Below are positions 44,348 through 56,803 of a stretch of DNA of 64,000 nt, in pieces. The notes under the pieces were generated by a model. That model made no database searches. It saw only the letters and a list, made by a program, of their open reading frames with translations, and was not told the origin of the DNA. Source of the stretch: Tolypeutes matacus. Its lineage: Eukaryota > Chordata > Mammalia > Cingulata > Chlamyphoridae. Every line of letters begins with the position of its first letter. Positions within the stretch are counted from its first letter, which is position 1. The stretch lies in NCBI GenBank assembly GCA_026826555.1, contig JAKSZT010054581.1:650902-714901 (forward strand), in the 5' to 3' direction. The translations under genes and the position numbers were made by a program.

Positions 44348-45214
44348 TCATATCAGTGAGGTCATGTACTGTTCATCTTTCAATGCCTGTCTTGCTTCGC
44401 TCAACATAAGGTCTTCAAGATTCATCCATGTTATCCTGTGTGTTAGTGCTTTATTCCTTCTTACAGCTGAATAATATTCCATTGTATGTATGTACCACAT
44501 TTTTTTATCCATTCTTCTGTTGATTGACACCTGGGTTGATTCCAACTTTTGGCAATAGTAAATAATGCCACTATGAACATTGGTATGCATATATCTGATT
44601 GTGTTTTGCTTTCAACTCTTCTGGGTATATACCCAGCAATTCCATTGCTGGATCTTATGGAAATTCTATAGTTAGTTTTTTGAGGAACTGTCAAACTGTC
44701 CTCCACAATGGCTGGGCCATTCTACATTCCCATCAGCAATAGATGAGGGGTCTCATTCCTCCATATCCTCTCCAATACTTATAATCCACTGTTTTTTTAA
44801 TAGCTGCCATTCTAATGGGTATAAGTTGGTATCTCATTGTAGTTTTGATTTGCATTCTCCTAATAGCTAGTGATGTTTATCATCTTTTCAAGTGCTTTTT
44901 AGCCATTTGTATTTCTTCCTTGGAGAAATGTCTTTTCAGGTCACTTTCCCATTTTTAAAATGTGTTATTTGTCTTTTTATTTTTGAGATGTAGGATTTCT
45001 TTATATATTCAGGATATTAGTCTTCTATCAAATATATGGTTGACAAATATTTTCTCCCATTGGGAGGCAGCCTTTTTATTTTCTTGATAACATCCTTTAA
45101 GGTGCAAAATTTTTTTAATTTTGAGGAGATCCCATTTGTCTATTTTTCCTTTTGCTGCTCATGCTTTGGGTGTTAAGTTCATGAAACCATTTCCTATTAC
45201 AAGGTCCTGTAAAT
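44348..45214 (-). pseudogene. L1 ORF2 C-terminal remnant
   Basis: The last frame (44348-44590, 80 codons) ends TSLI-stop like 37224 and 24509 and contains a MEYYSAVRRN block. A second, shifted frame at 44461-44706 carries the preceding SWNQPRC region. Stops and frame changes are common. Upstream it ends against the CYB5D1 pseudogene. Confidence 0.8.
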
Positions 45215-45219
45215 CTAAG

Positions 45220-45960
45220 GCCCCCACTTCCAGTGTGTGCTCCTGCAATGTAAGCATGTAAATGATGTGGATGTTCTGGGTCTTGGTGGACAGCAACCCC
45301 ACCTTGTAATGCCACCCCTGCAAACAGGTCTTCCCAAAATCATTGGCCCAGTCAGAATGGGGCAGCTAAGGTGGAATGTGTGTGAAGATACTCCCGTGGG
45401 GTACGGTACATCTGCTTTCAGATATCTCTAGTCTTTGGGTCAAACCATGGGCTGGTGTCCTGACCAGCTACTTCCACAATGAGTTTCAGCAGCAGGTCCC
45501 CCTTTTACTCCTGTGCTAATGGTGTCAGGTCATACACCCAGAGGTCTTTGGGTTGGTTGTGTTGGGCCACCTCTGGCGTGAAATAGCAACACTGGAAAAA
45601 CTAAAAGTCTGGCCCAACCACTAAGCCCTAGCGTGGCTTAACTTTATCGGTCATAGGTTCCCTTAGCTGCTTCCTTGCTCCTCAGCACACACTCCCTACT
45701 GACATCCTCCCTTTGCATCAAGGAGCTAAGGGGAGCACATTTCTCTGCTGACATGGAAACTATTTTCCTTTTCCAGCTTCTGTCCACTGAGCTCAAACAC
45801 AGTGTGGGTGAGAAGGGGCTCGGATTATGTGCGCTAGCAGGAAATGTAGTCTGATTTCGGACTCTGGCAATAGGGTCCAAATAATTCAGGTGCATCCTCA
45901 GTGGGCTAAGGAATGCCCTCCTCTTCAACTCAGATTGTCCTGGGCTACAGGAGATATTTA
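45220..45960 (-). pseudogene. CYB5D1: CYB5D1 processed pseudogene (5' part)
   Basis: On the - strand, from 45639 downward, the translation in shifting frames matches cytochrome b5 domain-containing protein 1: [58 protein letters not shown] and QEHTLEVGA. The start codon position (45637-45639) reads AAG. There is a short in-frame loss after DLW, and several stops. No intron interrupts the parts seen, so it is a retrocopy. Coding sequence stops at about residue 150 of 228, against a - L1. The bases above 45640 would be 5' leader; the upper limit is uncertain. Confidence 0.8.
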
Positions 45961-46019
45961 GGACAGGCTATCTGGCAAAGCAGAAAAACAATATCCTTCC
46001 CAATTTCCAGGCTTCCTAA

Positions 46020-46684
46020 AGAATGTGTCTGCACTCTATTTTTTAATCCATTCTGTCAGTTAGTATTTTTGATTGGGAAGTTTAATCCATTAACTTTCAA
46101 TGTTATTTCTGTAAAGACATTACTTACTTTGATAATTTTATCCTTTGGCTCTCATATGTCATACCTTATTTTTGTATTTTTACTCTTTTCATTCCGCTTT
46201 CTGATAATCTTCATTTCTACACCCTCCTCCAGGCCTCTATCTCATTTCTTTTTCTTTCGTGCTGCAGAGCCCCTTGTTATTTCTTCCAGAGCCAGTCCCT
46301 TGTTTATTAACTCTCTTGGTTTCTGTTTATTGGTGAATATTTTAAAGTCACCCTCATAGTACAATTTTGCTTGATACAGAATTCTTGGCTGGCAGTTTTC
46401 TCTTTCAGTATCTTAAATATATCATACCACTGTCTTTTCACTTTCATGGTTTCTGATGAAAAACCTGCACTAAGTCTTATTGGACATCCCTTGTATTTGA
46501 AGGATCACATTTTTCTTGACTTCAGAATTCTCTCTTTATCTTTTGCATTTTGAAATTCTGAGTGGTATGAATCTCAAGTATTTTTTGGAATACATTGTGC
46601 TTCTTGGATATGCATATGTATGTCTTTCATATGTGTTGGGAAATATTCAGCCAATATTTTTTCAAATATTCTTTCTTATATAAA
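46020..46684 (-). mobile_element. L1 fragment: ORF2 start, inter-ORF, ORF1 region
   Basis: At 46020-46110 the - strand shows the start of the ORF2 endonuclease (NVNGLN-like, then SQSKI-like). Continuing upward it resembles the ORF1 C-terminal region and beyond, parallel to 27840-28520. It is highly decayed. It abuts an L1 3'UTR end at about 46685. Confidence 0.65.
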
Positions 46685-48455
46685 TTTTTACTTTTTAAAA
46701 TATACTTAGATTACATAAATGTTACACAAAAAATATAGGGATTCCCATATGCCCCACTCCCCACACCTCCCACACCCTCCCACATAAACAACATCCTTCA
46801 TTAGTGTGGTACATTCATTGTAATTGATAAGTGCATCCTGGGGCATTGCCACTGAGCATGGACCATAATTCACGTGGTAGTCTACACTCTCTCTTACACA
46901 GTTCTGCATGTGATGGGATGATATAAAATGGCCTATATCTGTTGTTGCAATGTAATTCAGGATGATTCCCTAGTCCCAAAAAAAAAGCCCCCATATTAAA
47001 ACTATTTTTTCCCTTTCCCTGCCTCCAAAGCCTCCAGTGGCCACTGGCTCCACATCAATGTTGTAATTACTTCCATTGCTAGAATCACATAATATCTATA
47101 GTAGAATACCAGTAAGTTCACTCTAGTCCATAGTTTATTCCCCAATCCTGAGGATTCTGAGATGGCGATGTCCATTCATCAGTTGATGGACATCTGTGTT
47201 GTTTCCAACTTTTGGTTATCATAAATAACACTGCTATGAACATCAGTGTGCAGGTGTCTATTCATGTCACTGCTCTCAGTTCTCCTGTGCATATACTTAA
47301 CAATGGTATCGCAAGGTCCTGTGGCAAGTCTATAACCAACTTCTTTAGGAACTGCCAAACAGTCCTCCACAGTGGCTGTACCATTCTACATTCCTAACAA
47401 CAGTGAATAAGCATTCTTACCTCTTGTCTTTCTCTCCAACCTTTACAGTTTTCTGATTTTTTAGTAGCAATGAGTGTAATAGGCATGAAATAATATCTCA
47501 TTATAGTTTTGATTTGCATTTTCCTAATCACAGCTGATGAAAAAATTTTTATGTGTTTCTTCACCATTTGTATTTCTTCTTTGGACAGTTGTCTTTTCAA
47601 TTCTTTTGTCAATTTTTAATCAGATAGTTTGTCTTTCTATTTTTGAGTTGTATAACCTTCTTATATATTATGGATATTAAACCTCATTAGACATGTGATT
47701 GCCAAATATTTTCTCTTGTTGAGTTGGCTGCCTTTTCACTCTTTTGACAAGTTCCTTTAAGGTGCAAATGTGTTGAGTTTTGAGGAGGTCCTATTTATCT
47801 ATTTTTTTCTTTTGTTGCTCATGCTTTGGGTATAAGGTTTAAGAAACTACCACATAGCACAAAATCTTGAAGATGTTTTCCAACATTTTCTTTTAGAAGT
47901 TTTATTGTTGTTTTTATATTTAGATCCTTGATCCATTTCTGGAAGAGCTTGAGCAAGGTCTGCACTAGGTCATCTTTGAATTATTGGTAGAATTCACCAG
48001 TGAAGCCATCTGGTCTTGGGCTTTTCATCTGTGGAAGGTTTTTGATGACAGCTCTAATCTCTTCACTTGTGATGGGTTTGTTGAGATATTCTATTTCTTC
48101 TAGGATCAGTGTAAGTGGTTTGTGTGTTTCTCGAATTTGTCCATCTTGTCTACATTTTCTAGTTCTTTGGCACACAGTTGTTCATATCCTCTTATTATCT
48201 CTCTTATTTCTATGAGGTAATTGGTAATGTCCACCCTCTCATTTCTGATTTTATTTATTTGCATCTTCTCTCTCTTTTTCTTTGACAGTCTAGCTAAGGG
48301 TCTATCGATTTTGTGGATCTTCTCAAAGAACCAGATTTTTGTTTTGTTGATTCTTCTTGATTTCATTGATTTCTGCTCTGATCTTTACTATTTCTTTCCT
48401 TTGGGTTGGTTTGGGATTAGTTTGCTGTTCTTTTTCTAGTTCTAAAAAGAAATAT
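46685..48455 (-). mobile_element. L1 with two internal deletions
   Basis: On the - strand the distal ~480 bases of the 3'UTR (46685-47165, older end type) join directly to the ORF2 C-terminal region (47166-47930). This in turn jumps to the reverse transcriptase N-terminal part and the connector before it (47940-48455). About 2.2 kb of 3'UTR and over 1 kb of reverse transcriptase are missing compared with the long L1. The joint near 47170-47180 lies at a TCCATTCAT overlap. Confidence 0.7.
47981..48366 (-). pseudogene. L1 ORF2 remnant around the RT start
   Basis: Two frames. One (47981-48175) contains [20 protein letters not shown] and [10 protein letters not shown], the entry to the reverse transcriptase. 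The other (48106-48366) has the KIDRPLARLSKKKREKMQI region just before it. The catalytic FADD region is deleted. Confidence 0.75.
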
Positions 48456-48905
48456 AGATTACATTTGTGAACTGCTCTGTTCCTCTGGGTGTGATACCCT
48501 TTGATTGTATTAAATTCAGAGGTTTCATTTTACTTGATTAAATTAAGATCAGGGCTTTGATTTAGCCAAATCAGTAGGATGTTGAGTCACCATGCCCTTG
48601 GTGGACAGATTCTCACACATAGAAGAACAACTAGAGGAAGAGAGATGGCTCCATAGATATCAGGAGAGGCCCCAGGAAGAGAGATGAGCCTGAAAAGAAA
48701 CAAGCCCTGGGGAGAGAGATAAGCCTTATTCCAGTCTACAGCTGAGATTGGAAGAAGCTGGGACAATGGAGGCTTAATAGGAAGAGGAAGTCTAAACCCT
48801 TAATAGACTGGCAGCATCTTGTTCCAACATGTGACAACAGACTTTAGTGAGAGAAGTAAATTATTCTTTGAGGTTTGTGTTGATAAGCCTCTACTCAAAT
48901 TAATT
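48456..48905 (+). mobile_element. MaLR-like LTR, forward, both ends truncated
   Basis: Matches the reverse complement of the LTRs at 14617-15221 and 40407-41070. Shared blocks are CTGTTCCTCTGGG, ATACCCTTTGATTG, AATTCAGAGGTTTCA, a GGAGAGAGA repeat area and ACAACAGACTTTAGTGAG. The TGTGGCAG start and the TAATACA end are missing or unrecognisable. Confidence 0.7.
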
Positions 48906-50990
48906 AATTGTCTTAAGTCCTGTATCTTTTCAGGATATTTGGCTTGTTCTTAACTGGGTGATCTCTTCCTGTTTCTAATAAGGTATTGTTTTGTTTTGTT
49001 TTGTTTTGTTGTTTGTTATTGCTGATAACTAGGCATCTGAATATGTTGGTGAATTTACTCTGATGGCCAATTTCTCTCCCCTGCCTATTGTTATTATTTT
49101 TTCACAGACCATCTTTGATATTTGCTCCAACTTATCCTAAGTCTTTAAAATTACCAAGCTTAAGTTATCAAAATCATGCCAGGGACTCACTAATCATGAT
49201 TTTCTCCCAGAACTTAAGGAACTTAGAGACCCAACTGCAATTTTTGTGCATGCAATTTCCAGACTAAGCAGCGAATAGTGCTTGTTGGCACACCATTCCA
49301 CCTAGGTGTATCTCTCAGTTTTCCTTTGTTTTGGTCTGGCCAGAGCTGATATTCAGAGCAGACTCCGCTGGCCGAATTTACTGAAAAAAAGCTCCCCAAC
49401 TCCCCATTCCTTTTCCCTTGTAACTGCTAACAGGGAGGTTGATATCTGCTCCCCTCTCAGTCAGTTGCAATGAAGCAAATGTTTTACCCCTACTTAATAT
49501 GTTGGGGTGGGGGAGGGAAGACATTCCCAGCCACTGGGAGGTTTAGTAACTCACAGTTTTATGTTTTGGGTTCTTCATCTCTCTGTCCCTCACCCTACTG
49601 GGAGTCATGAAGCATTGTGTTGTTCTGCTGACCCCCAAAACAAGTCCCTTGGGCAGCTTTTGGCTTTTTTCCATTGTTTTTGTGAGACCTGCATCTTTTT
49701 TGCTTAAACAGACACCATCTTCCTACAACCTCTACTTCACCTTAATTCTGCTAGATATAGAATTATAGATGAGTGGTTTATCCTTTCAACACTTTGAATA
49801 TTTCACTCCATTCTCTTTTATGTGTATGTATTTCTATAGGTAAGATGTTTTTTCCCTTCTGTTTTCTTTCAAGATTTTCTCTTTACCTTTAATTTTCTGC
49901 AGTTTTAAAATGATATAGCTTGGTATAGCTTTTTGGTATTTATCTTGCTTGGTGTTCTCTGGATCTAGTTTGTTGTCTGTCATAAATTTTAGAAACTTCT
50001 CAGCCATTGTTATTTTAAATATTTCTTCAGTTCCTTTCCTTCTTTCTTCTCAATCTGGTATTCCTATTATGCACGTGTTGTATCTTTTGTAATTGTCCCA
50101 CAGATCTTGGATAGTCTGTTCTGGTTTTATTCTTTTGTTTTGTTTTTCATTCTTTTTTCTCTTTGCTCTTCAGTTTGGGAAATTACCATATACATATATA
50201 TGTGTGTGTGTGTGTGTGTGTATAATTGATTCTTTCCTTGGCCTTAGGCAATATATTGATGAGTCCATTTAAAGGTATTCTGCATTTCTGTTTCAGAGAT
50301 TTTGGTTTCTAGCATCTCTCTGTGTGTATTATGCATATGTTCTTTTATGCCTCTATTAGAAAAAGAGCCCTTAACATGTTGGTCATACTTATTTAAAATT
50401 CTCAGTCTGATTAATTCCAACATCTTTACATATCTGAGTCTGGTTCTCTTGCTTGCTTTGTCTCTTTAGACTGTGCTTTTACCTTTTAGCATAGATTGTC
50501 ATTTTTTGTTGAAAGCTAGACATGATGGGTAAAAGGAGCTGTGGTAAATAGGCCTTTAGTGTGAGGTTTTATGTTTATCAGGCTAGTATTTAGACTTTGT
50601 TTACAGTTTGCTAATTAAACTGTGTTACTATTTATGTGTTAGAACATAAAATTTCCTCTTATGTCCTTGTTTTTGTCACCTCTGTTGTTTTTGGGTATGC
50701 TTTTGGGATTCTTTTTTAAGTAGAAAGTAGCAGTTTCTTTTCTGCTGTATTGATGTGGCAAGATGTTGAGTGGTAGAGTTCTATAAATCTTATGATTTGG
50801 CCTCTCTTTTAGTTAAGATGTGCCTTTGACTGTGACATTTGTAAGTGCTTTTCACTTTTCTTTTTTACCCCTTTGGGTGAGAGAAGAAGGCTTGTGAAGG
50901 CTGGAGTTGGGTAGTTCTCTTCCCCCACATTGGCTAGGCTCTGATAAAAATAGTTTCTTTGATGACAGGCCTTTTTTAATGAGAACAAAA
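48906..50990 (-). mobile_element. Old L1M/HAL1-like 5' region
   Basis: Decayed - strand L1 sequence similar to 17358-18575 and 28790-29320, including a TTTTGTAATTGTCCCACAG block at 50080-50110 and a GTTGAAAGCTAGACATGATG block near 50508. A (GT)n tract sits at 50201-50221 and TTTTG repeats near 48988. No coding frame survives. Confidence 0.55.
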
Positions 50991-51039
50991 ATGCTCTAGA
51001 TGTATTTCAGTGTGGTTGCTTTCCCCTCTCCCTACAAGA

Positions 51040-52370
51040 AACTATGAATTAAGTAAATTTATCAGACTCAGAGAGCTATTGTCTGGAAGATATGTTTACA
51101 GGAAATAGAAAGGGAGAAGAAGGTTGTAATCCAATGCCCATATGGGTGTAATCTATGATATGGTGGAAGTGTATATTTGGGCATTGAAGGGATATGACAG
51201 GAGGGTAGTGATACTATTGTGTTGGGTGGTGCATATTTGACAGGTGGATAGAGTGAGGATGGTGGGTTGGATGGTCCATGAAAATGGGAGTAAGGTTAGG
51301 ATAAGGACCAGGTGAACACGGGATTGGTGGGTATGTGGTTGAAAGTACAGAATTGGGAATGCTCTTATGGCAATATGTCAAGGAATTGTTACTGGTTTAG
51401 GCTTTTGGGAGGTGAACCATTCAGGACAGAGGACAACTGGGGCAGGCTTCTAGGGAGTATGTAAGTGATCATTTTGTCATAATGCATTGCATCAGTGGGT
51501 GGAGACCCACATAATGAGTGGGAAGGAGGAGGACTCCCATCCTGGGGAGGATCAATATTTTCTCAAACAGAGGGGTAGGAGTCTCTTGAAAGCATGGGTG
51601 GTTCCTAATAGGGGTGGACAACACAGTGTGTCAAGACCTCAGTGTTGTTGCAAGTAATTATGAATCTTCTCATACAAGTATTGAAGCTGGGTGGTCACCA
51701 TGGGCCCTGAGGGGAGGGGGAGGGAGGAACAGAATAGATGGAACAGTGTTCTACATGATCTTGCAATGATGGACACAGGTCATGCTAAATATCATCATAA
51801 TTTATAAAATGTACAGTCTAAAACATAAACCATAATGCAAACCATTGACCATGGTTCTTGCAGTTTCACTGTTTGTAAATCAGTTGTAATAAATAGATGA
51901 TACGATACACATATTAAAAAGTATTAATATGGGAAGGGGAAAAGGGTGAGGACGTTGTGTATATGGGAGTCCTCTGCATTCTCTATGTGACTTTACTGTG
52001 ACCTAAAACTTTGAAAATAAAATGAAAAAAAGTATGACACTGGGGAATAAATGGAATAAAATGTCACTACATACAGGACAACAGATATTACAGTGAAGAA
52101 ATGCAAAATTTCAAAAAAAAATTAGTATCTTTCATTATTTTTTAATATCCCAATTTTTTAATTTTATTTTTAGTTTTCTTTAAATTTTTATGTATTTTAT
52201 TTCTTATTTTTAAACCTACCATTATTATTTCATTTTCCTATTAATTGTATTTGGCTATTTTATTGGCTTCATTTTTGAAGAAGCTTTAGATCACAGAAGG
52301 TTTACACCTGGGGCAGGAGAGAATCATTGGTGTGGGGTATGAGTGATTGGGGGATACATGGGAAGATATC
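51040..52370 (+). mobile_element. L1 proximal 3'UTR fragment, no poly(A)
   Basis: Starts at the ORF2 stop or just after (AGACTCAGAGAGCTATTGTCTG, equivalent to 37240) and runs colinearly to a point equivalent to about 38330. It ends in GGGATACATGGGAAGATA without tail or distal UTR. Its extent is nearly the same as the UTR part of 24029-25590. Confidence 0.75.
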
Positions 52371-52410
52371 TCTGTAGCTTTGGATGCCTCATGGAGTCAT
52401 AAAATGAATA

Positions 52411-52500
52411 GGAGAGGGCATATGTAGTTCAAGTGGTTAGGCACCTGCTTCCCATGTATGAAGTCCCAGATTTGAACCCCAGTACTTCCTAAAAGATAAA
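52411..52500 (+). mobile_element. DAS-like SINE, older copy
   Basis: The tRNA-like head has GTAGTTCAAGTGGTTAGGC as A-box region and a B-box-like GATTTGAACCCC near 52469. It ends in an A-rich TAAAAGATAAAAGAG. It differs from the SINE at 8547 and resembles that at 53870. No target-site duplication was identified. Confidence 0.65.
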
Positions 52501-52710
52501 AGAGCAATAGTCTCTGGCATTTGGCTGGTGGCACAGTTCACCACAGCAGAAGAGCCACTGATATTCAGGGCAGCAGCTCACTTAACTCCCTGGGAGAAGT
52601 CATTTCTCTGTGCTTTCACTTTCAAAGATTCCTCTTCTTTTCCTGATTTCCTGGAAGAGGGGCTGCTTCAGGAAAGTTTCTTAAGCTGAAATACCCATTT
52701 TGCAATAATG

Positions 52711-53070
52711 ACATATTAGTCAGGGCTGTCCAGGGAAACAGAACCAATGGGAGATATCTGTAAATGAAGGTCCTTGATGAATTTCCAAGAGATGTTGGCT
52801 GTCTAAAGTAGAGCACGGAATTCTCTTTCTGGGTGCTGAACTCAATTCCCCTTTTAAGACCTTCAACTGATTGAATAAGACATCACACATTGCTGACAGT
52901 TATCTCCTCAGTTGACTGTAGATGTAATCAGCCATCAATGCAATCAAATTATTGATGATTAAAGTCTATGAAATGCCCTTGTATTACAATTAGCACGGTG
53001 CTTGCTTAACCAGACAACTTGGAACCATTACCTGGCTGAGTTGACACATTAGCCTAGTCATCACAAACGA
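52711..53070 (-). mobile_element. Old ERVL/MaLR-type LTR
   Basis: In + orientation it starts ATATTAGTCAGGGCTGTCCAGG and ends GTTGACACATTAGCC; on the - strand this is a TGTCAACTC...CTGACTAATAT LTR-like unit. The same head is recognisable at 14440-14470. Short TTGATGATT repeats lie in the middle. No internal region is present. Confidence 0.5.
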
Positions 53071-53310
53071 TAACTCAGAAGCCAGCCTGACCTGTTTCTC
53101 CACCTTTAAATTGAGCAATCAAATGAGAAAATAAGGTTTTAACACTATTACTTGTTTCCAGTTTTGTGGTCTCTGGTCCAGAAACTGAGGCTTTGGCTCT
53201 CTGTAAACTCCTGGTGACCAGCACAGCCTTCTGTACAGAGCTACACACACACAAAGAACAAGAGGTATTATCCACCCAACCCACCCCTGTTACTCTTCTC
53301 TTGAGGAGAC

Positions 53311-53338
53311 AAGCAAGCAAACAAGCAAGCAAGCAAGG
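53311..53338. repeat. (CAAG)n microsatellite
   Basis: Seven tetranucleotide units with one CAAA variant. The small frames that read QASKQASKQ and its complement are by-products. Confidence 0.85.
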
Positions 53339-53869
53339 GAAATACTAAACAAAAAGGCATTTAAACCTCAAATGTTTGCAATTAATAATCAAAATTAATA
53401 AAATCATTAGTTTCTGGATTACTTTCCCAAGGTAAACATAAATTGGGAACCATCTCAGGCCTTCTCCATTTAGAATAATCCTCAACCACACATAGCCTCC
53501 AGCCAGTTGGTAAAAATAGTAATCCACTGATTTTCCAGGGTATTTAGCAAATTCCCTGTCTGTTTCATGGAAGTGCAGGCAAAACTCACCATTCTGGACA
53601 TGTCCCCAAATGACCTAGTTGTTTCCAAACTTCCCTGTCCATGAAATGGGACTGCCAAGTCTCAGTGCTTGCCTTTCTTTCCTCCCCAACTTTCTTCTTC
53701 CTTCTAGCTCAGCCCCACAAACCAGAATTGCTTTCTTTGTTGATATTTGTCAATGTTGACAAAAAGCAGGGAAACAGACCAGGTAACCAGAAAAATATTT
53801 CCAAGAAAATGATTCAGACTATGTCATCTTCTTTCCACTCCTTTGGGCTTTCCATATTTGAATTTCCCA

Positions 53870-53960
53870 GTGGAGAATCGATGTAGCTCAAGTGGTTGAG
53901 TACCTGCTTTCGATGTACAAGATCCTGGGTTCAATCCCTTGTACCTCCTTTTGAAAAAAT
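53870..53960 (+). mobile_element. DAS-like SINE
   Basis: The head has ATGTAGCTCAAGTGGTTGAG (A-box region) and TGGGTTCAATCCC (B box, near the tRNA consensus), followed by a short A-run. It lacks the longer tail of the SINE at 8547 and is about 90 bases long. It is not a tRNA gene: no acceptor stem closes. Confidence 0.7.
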
Positions 53961-56051
53961 CATATTAATTTCCTTTGGTGTTGAAAATATTTTAAGGGGT
54001 CATATCTTCATTCTTTGAAGATTGATTCGATTTTTAGAAAACAGCAACAATTGTACCAAGGCAAACCTGTGGAGTAAAAAGGAAGTACTCTTTGGCCAAT
54101 AGACTAAGATATTGACAGAAGAGCGAAAAGAAAGAAAGCAAAAGGGAAAAGGGGGAAGAAAGAAACTGGATAACACTGAAAATGGAGGCAGAAAGGCTCT
54201 AACTACAAACAGGGATTGTGGTGCCTTCCCTCCACCAGACATAGTCCTTTTAATGCTGACCCTACAAGGTGTGGGGTCAAGGAGAACATATGGATGTGAG
54301 ACAGCAAAAAACAGATACTTGGGAGCCAAAAAAGTATCGCTTATAAATCAGATACTCCGAGATGAATAAATTTGTTTATACTGAAACTCCTACACAATGG
54401 CACAACTCTTGGAAATTTAGATTTTAACTTACACTTAAGGGTAAATATATTTAAAATTAAAAATTGCACTGAACAGTCTGTTCCCTGGGCTCATCAGTGT
54501 GTTATCATTGGCCATCTAGAGACTCTGCTGGAAGTTGTCTCACTATTGTCACTACTGTTTACAAAGTGCCATAGAACCTTGATATAGATAGACTAAAGGG
54601 GAAAAGAAAAAACATTAAAATCAAATACTGACTCCATTGCTTATGTAGTATTTTCAATTGTCTCTTATCCAATCATGGGCCTATTGAGTTGAATGTCTAA
54701 TCCACCTTAAATCCTCATTTCCAAGATTCTTGTAAATTAGAATAATAAGCTAATGCCTTTCTCATTTTAGAGATCATTGATGTTAATGTATGACAACAAA
54801 AATCAATGTAAAAATGATACCTTTTTTCCTCCCATCTTATCAATGTCATTAGTCCTCATTCAATGGCAATGTCACATATCTTCCTGCTTGCCGAAGAAGA
54901 AATACTGCTCAGGCTTTACAAAGTCCTTTGAAATAATCATTGGAAGCACAATCCCAAACTGAACTATGAAGATGGTTCTCCAGTCATAAAGCCTAGAATT
55001 AGGATCCCCAGGATCATCTTAAAAAATATTTAAGAAAAAACTGGAACTTGAAGTATAATCTCTTAGTTCTGCAAATTACTAGACTTGTGAGTTATTTGCT
55101 TAAAACTCTTTGCTCCTCAGTTTTCACTTTTGTAAAAGACGGATAATTAGGCCTGTCCTCCTGGAACAACAGGGCTTCCGTTTGGATCCAGAGCAAACTT
55201 GTGTGGTGGGAAAAAACAATACCAGCTCACTGCTCTTCTCGATGCCACTTGCAGGGAACTCATCCAAGAAATTACCCTACCATGGAAATAGCTGCAGAAT
55301 GCTTGGCAGTGCAGAATCATTTTAAAAAGCAAACAGTATGGAGAGCAGAAGAAGCTAAGGGAACAAATGTGATACTGGGCTCTTATCTTGATTTGAATTA
55401 TCTGAGCCTCATTGTTATACTATGAGAGGCAATAAAGCATCTAGCTTTCTAACAGGGCTAGATACATACAAAAGATCCTTATTGAAGATAAGGAAATTAG
55501 AATACAAACAAATTACATAATTTGCACAAGTTTATGGTGTCTGTAAGTGGTTGGTGAAAACAGAACTCAAATACAGATCTTGTGAATCCATCTCTAATGC
55601 TTTTTCTACAGTGAATTGATTTTTATTTAGGTCACTGACTCCACTATTTTTCTTTTCTAATTGCTCAAGCTAGAACATCTAGCAAAATATTGAATAAAAA
55701 TTGTGACAGTGGGCATTCTTGTCTTATTCCTGATCTTAGAGGGAAAGTTTTCAACCTTTTCCAATTGAGTATGATGATGACAGTGAGTTTTTCATATATG
55801 CCCTTCATCATGTTGAAGATTTTTCCTTCTAGTCCTATCTTGTGAAGTGTTTTCATTAAGAAAGGATGCTGGATTTTGTTGAATGCCTTTTCTGCATTGA
55901 TCAAAACTGATCACTAGTTTTCTCCTTCAATTTGTTAATGTGGTATATTATGTTGATTTTTTTATGTTAAACCACCCTTGCATACCAGGGAAAAAATCCC
56001 ACTTGGTAATGGTGTATAAGTCCTTTGATATGCTGTTGGATTCGTTGGCAT

Positions 56052-56053
<2 letters not shown>

Positions 56054-56082
<29 letters not shown>

Positions 56083-56136
56083 TTTTTTTTTATTTGTTTT
56101 TTTGGGTTGTTTTTTTTTTTTTTTTTTTTTTTTTTT
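56054..56136. repeat. T-rich expansion inside L1
   Basis: Two long T-runs (28 and 22 bases) joined by an ATTTTTTTT and GGGTTG bridge, placed where normal ORF2 has a short T-rich codon stretch. The frames reading poly-F or poly-K are artefacts. Confidence 0.8.
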
Positions 56137-56803
56137 GAGAATTTTTGCATCTATGTTTATCAGAGAGATTGGTCTGTACTTTTCTTTTTTCATAGTGTCT
56201 TTATCTGGTTTTGGTATTAAGGTGATGGTTTCATAAAATATGTTGGGTGATTTTCCCTTCTCTTAAATTTTTTTGGAAGAGTTTAAACAAGATTTGTGTT
56301 GATTCTTTTCAAAATGCTTGGTAGAATTCACCTGTGAAACCACCTGGTCCTGAACTGTTCCTTGTTTGGAGATATTTGATGACAAATTCAATCTCTTTAA
56401 ATGTGATTGGCCTGTTAAGTTCTTGGATTTCTTGTAGCATCAGTATAGGTTGTGGATTTCTAGAATTTGTCCATTTCATCTAGATTTTCTAGTTTGTTGA
56501 TAGGCAGTTTCTCATATATTCATGTGGTCATTTTTATTTCTGTTAAGTCATTGGTAACTTCCACCCTCTCATTTCTGAATTTATTTATTTGTGTTTTCTC
56601 TCTTTTTTCTTTGTTATTCTAAGTAGGGGTTTGTCAATTTTTTTGATCCTTTTAAAGAACCAGCTTTAAGGTTTATTGATTTTCTCAATTTTTGTTATTG
56701 ATATCAATTTCATTTATTTCTGCTGTAATATTTATAACATTTTCCCTTCTGCTTCCTTTGGGAATGGCTTCTTCTTCTATTTCTAGTTTCTCCAGTTGTT
56801 AAG

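Larger units (their letters stand above)
43060..45214 (-). mobile_element. L1 fragment (proximal 3'UTR to ORF2 end), split by a + L1 3' end
   Basis: On the - strand this runs from ORF2 C-terminal sequence (about 45214 down to 44348) into the proximal 3'UTR, stopping near 43060 at the TTAATATG motif beside the G-rich tract. A + strand L1 end interrupts it at 43354-43743. The 3'UTR on both sides of the insert is continuous, around the ACAAGATCC / GATTCATAG site. Confidence 0.8.
53071..55649. other. Mostly unassigned DNA
   Basis: Apart from the CAAG repeat and the SINE at 53870, no gene is supported. Frames of 60-109 codons lack domains and overlap on both strands. A purine-rich stretch lies at 54115-54170. 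Confidence 0.45.

Noticed and set aside
55940..56236. 98-codon + frame with poly-F, and a 62-codon - frame with poly-K
   Set aside because: Products of the T-rich expansion in an L1 remnant.
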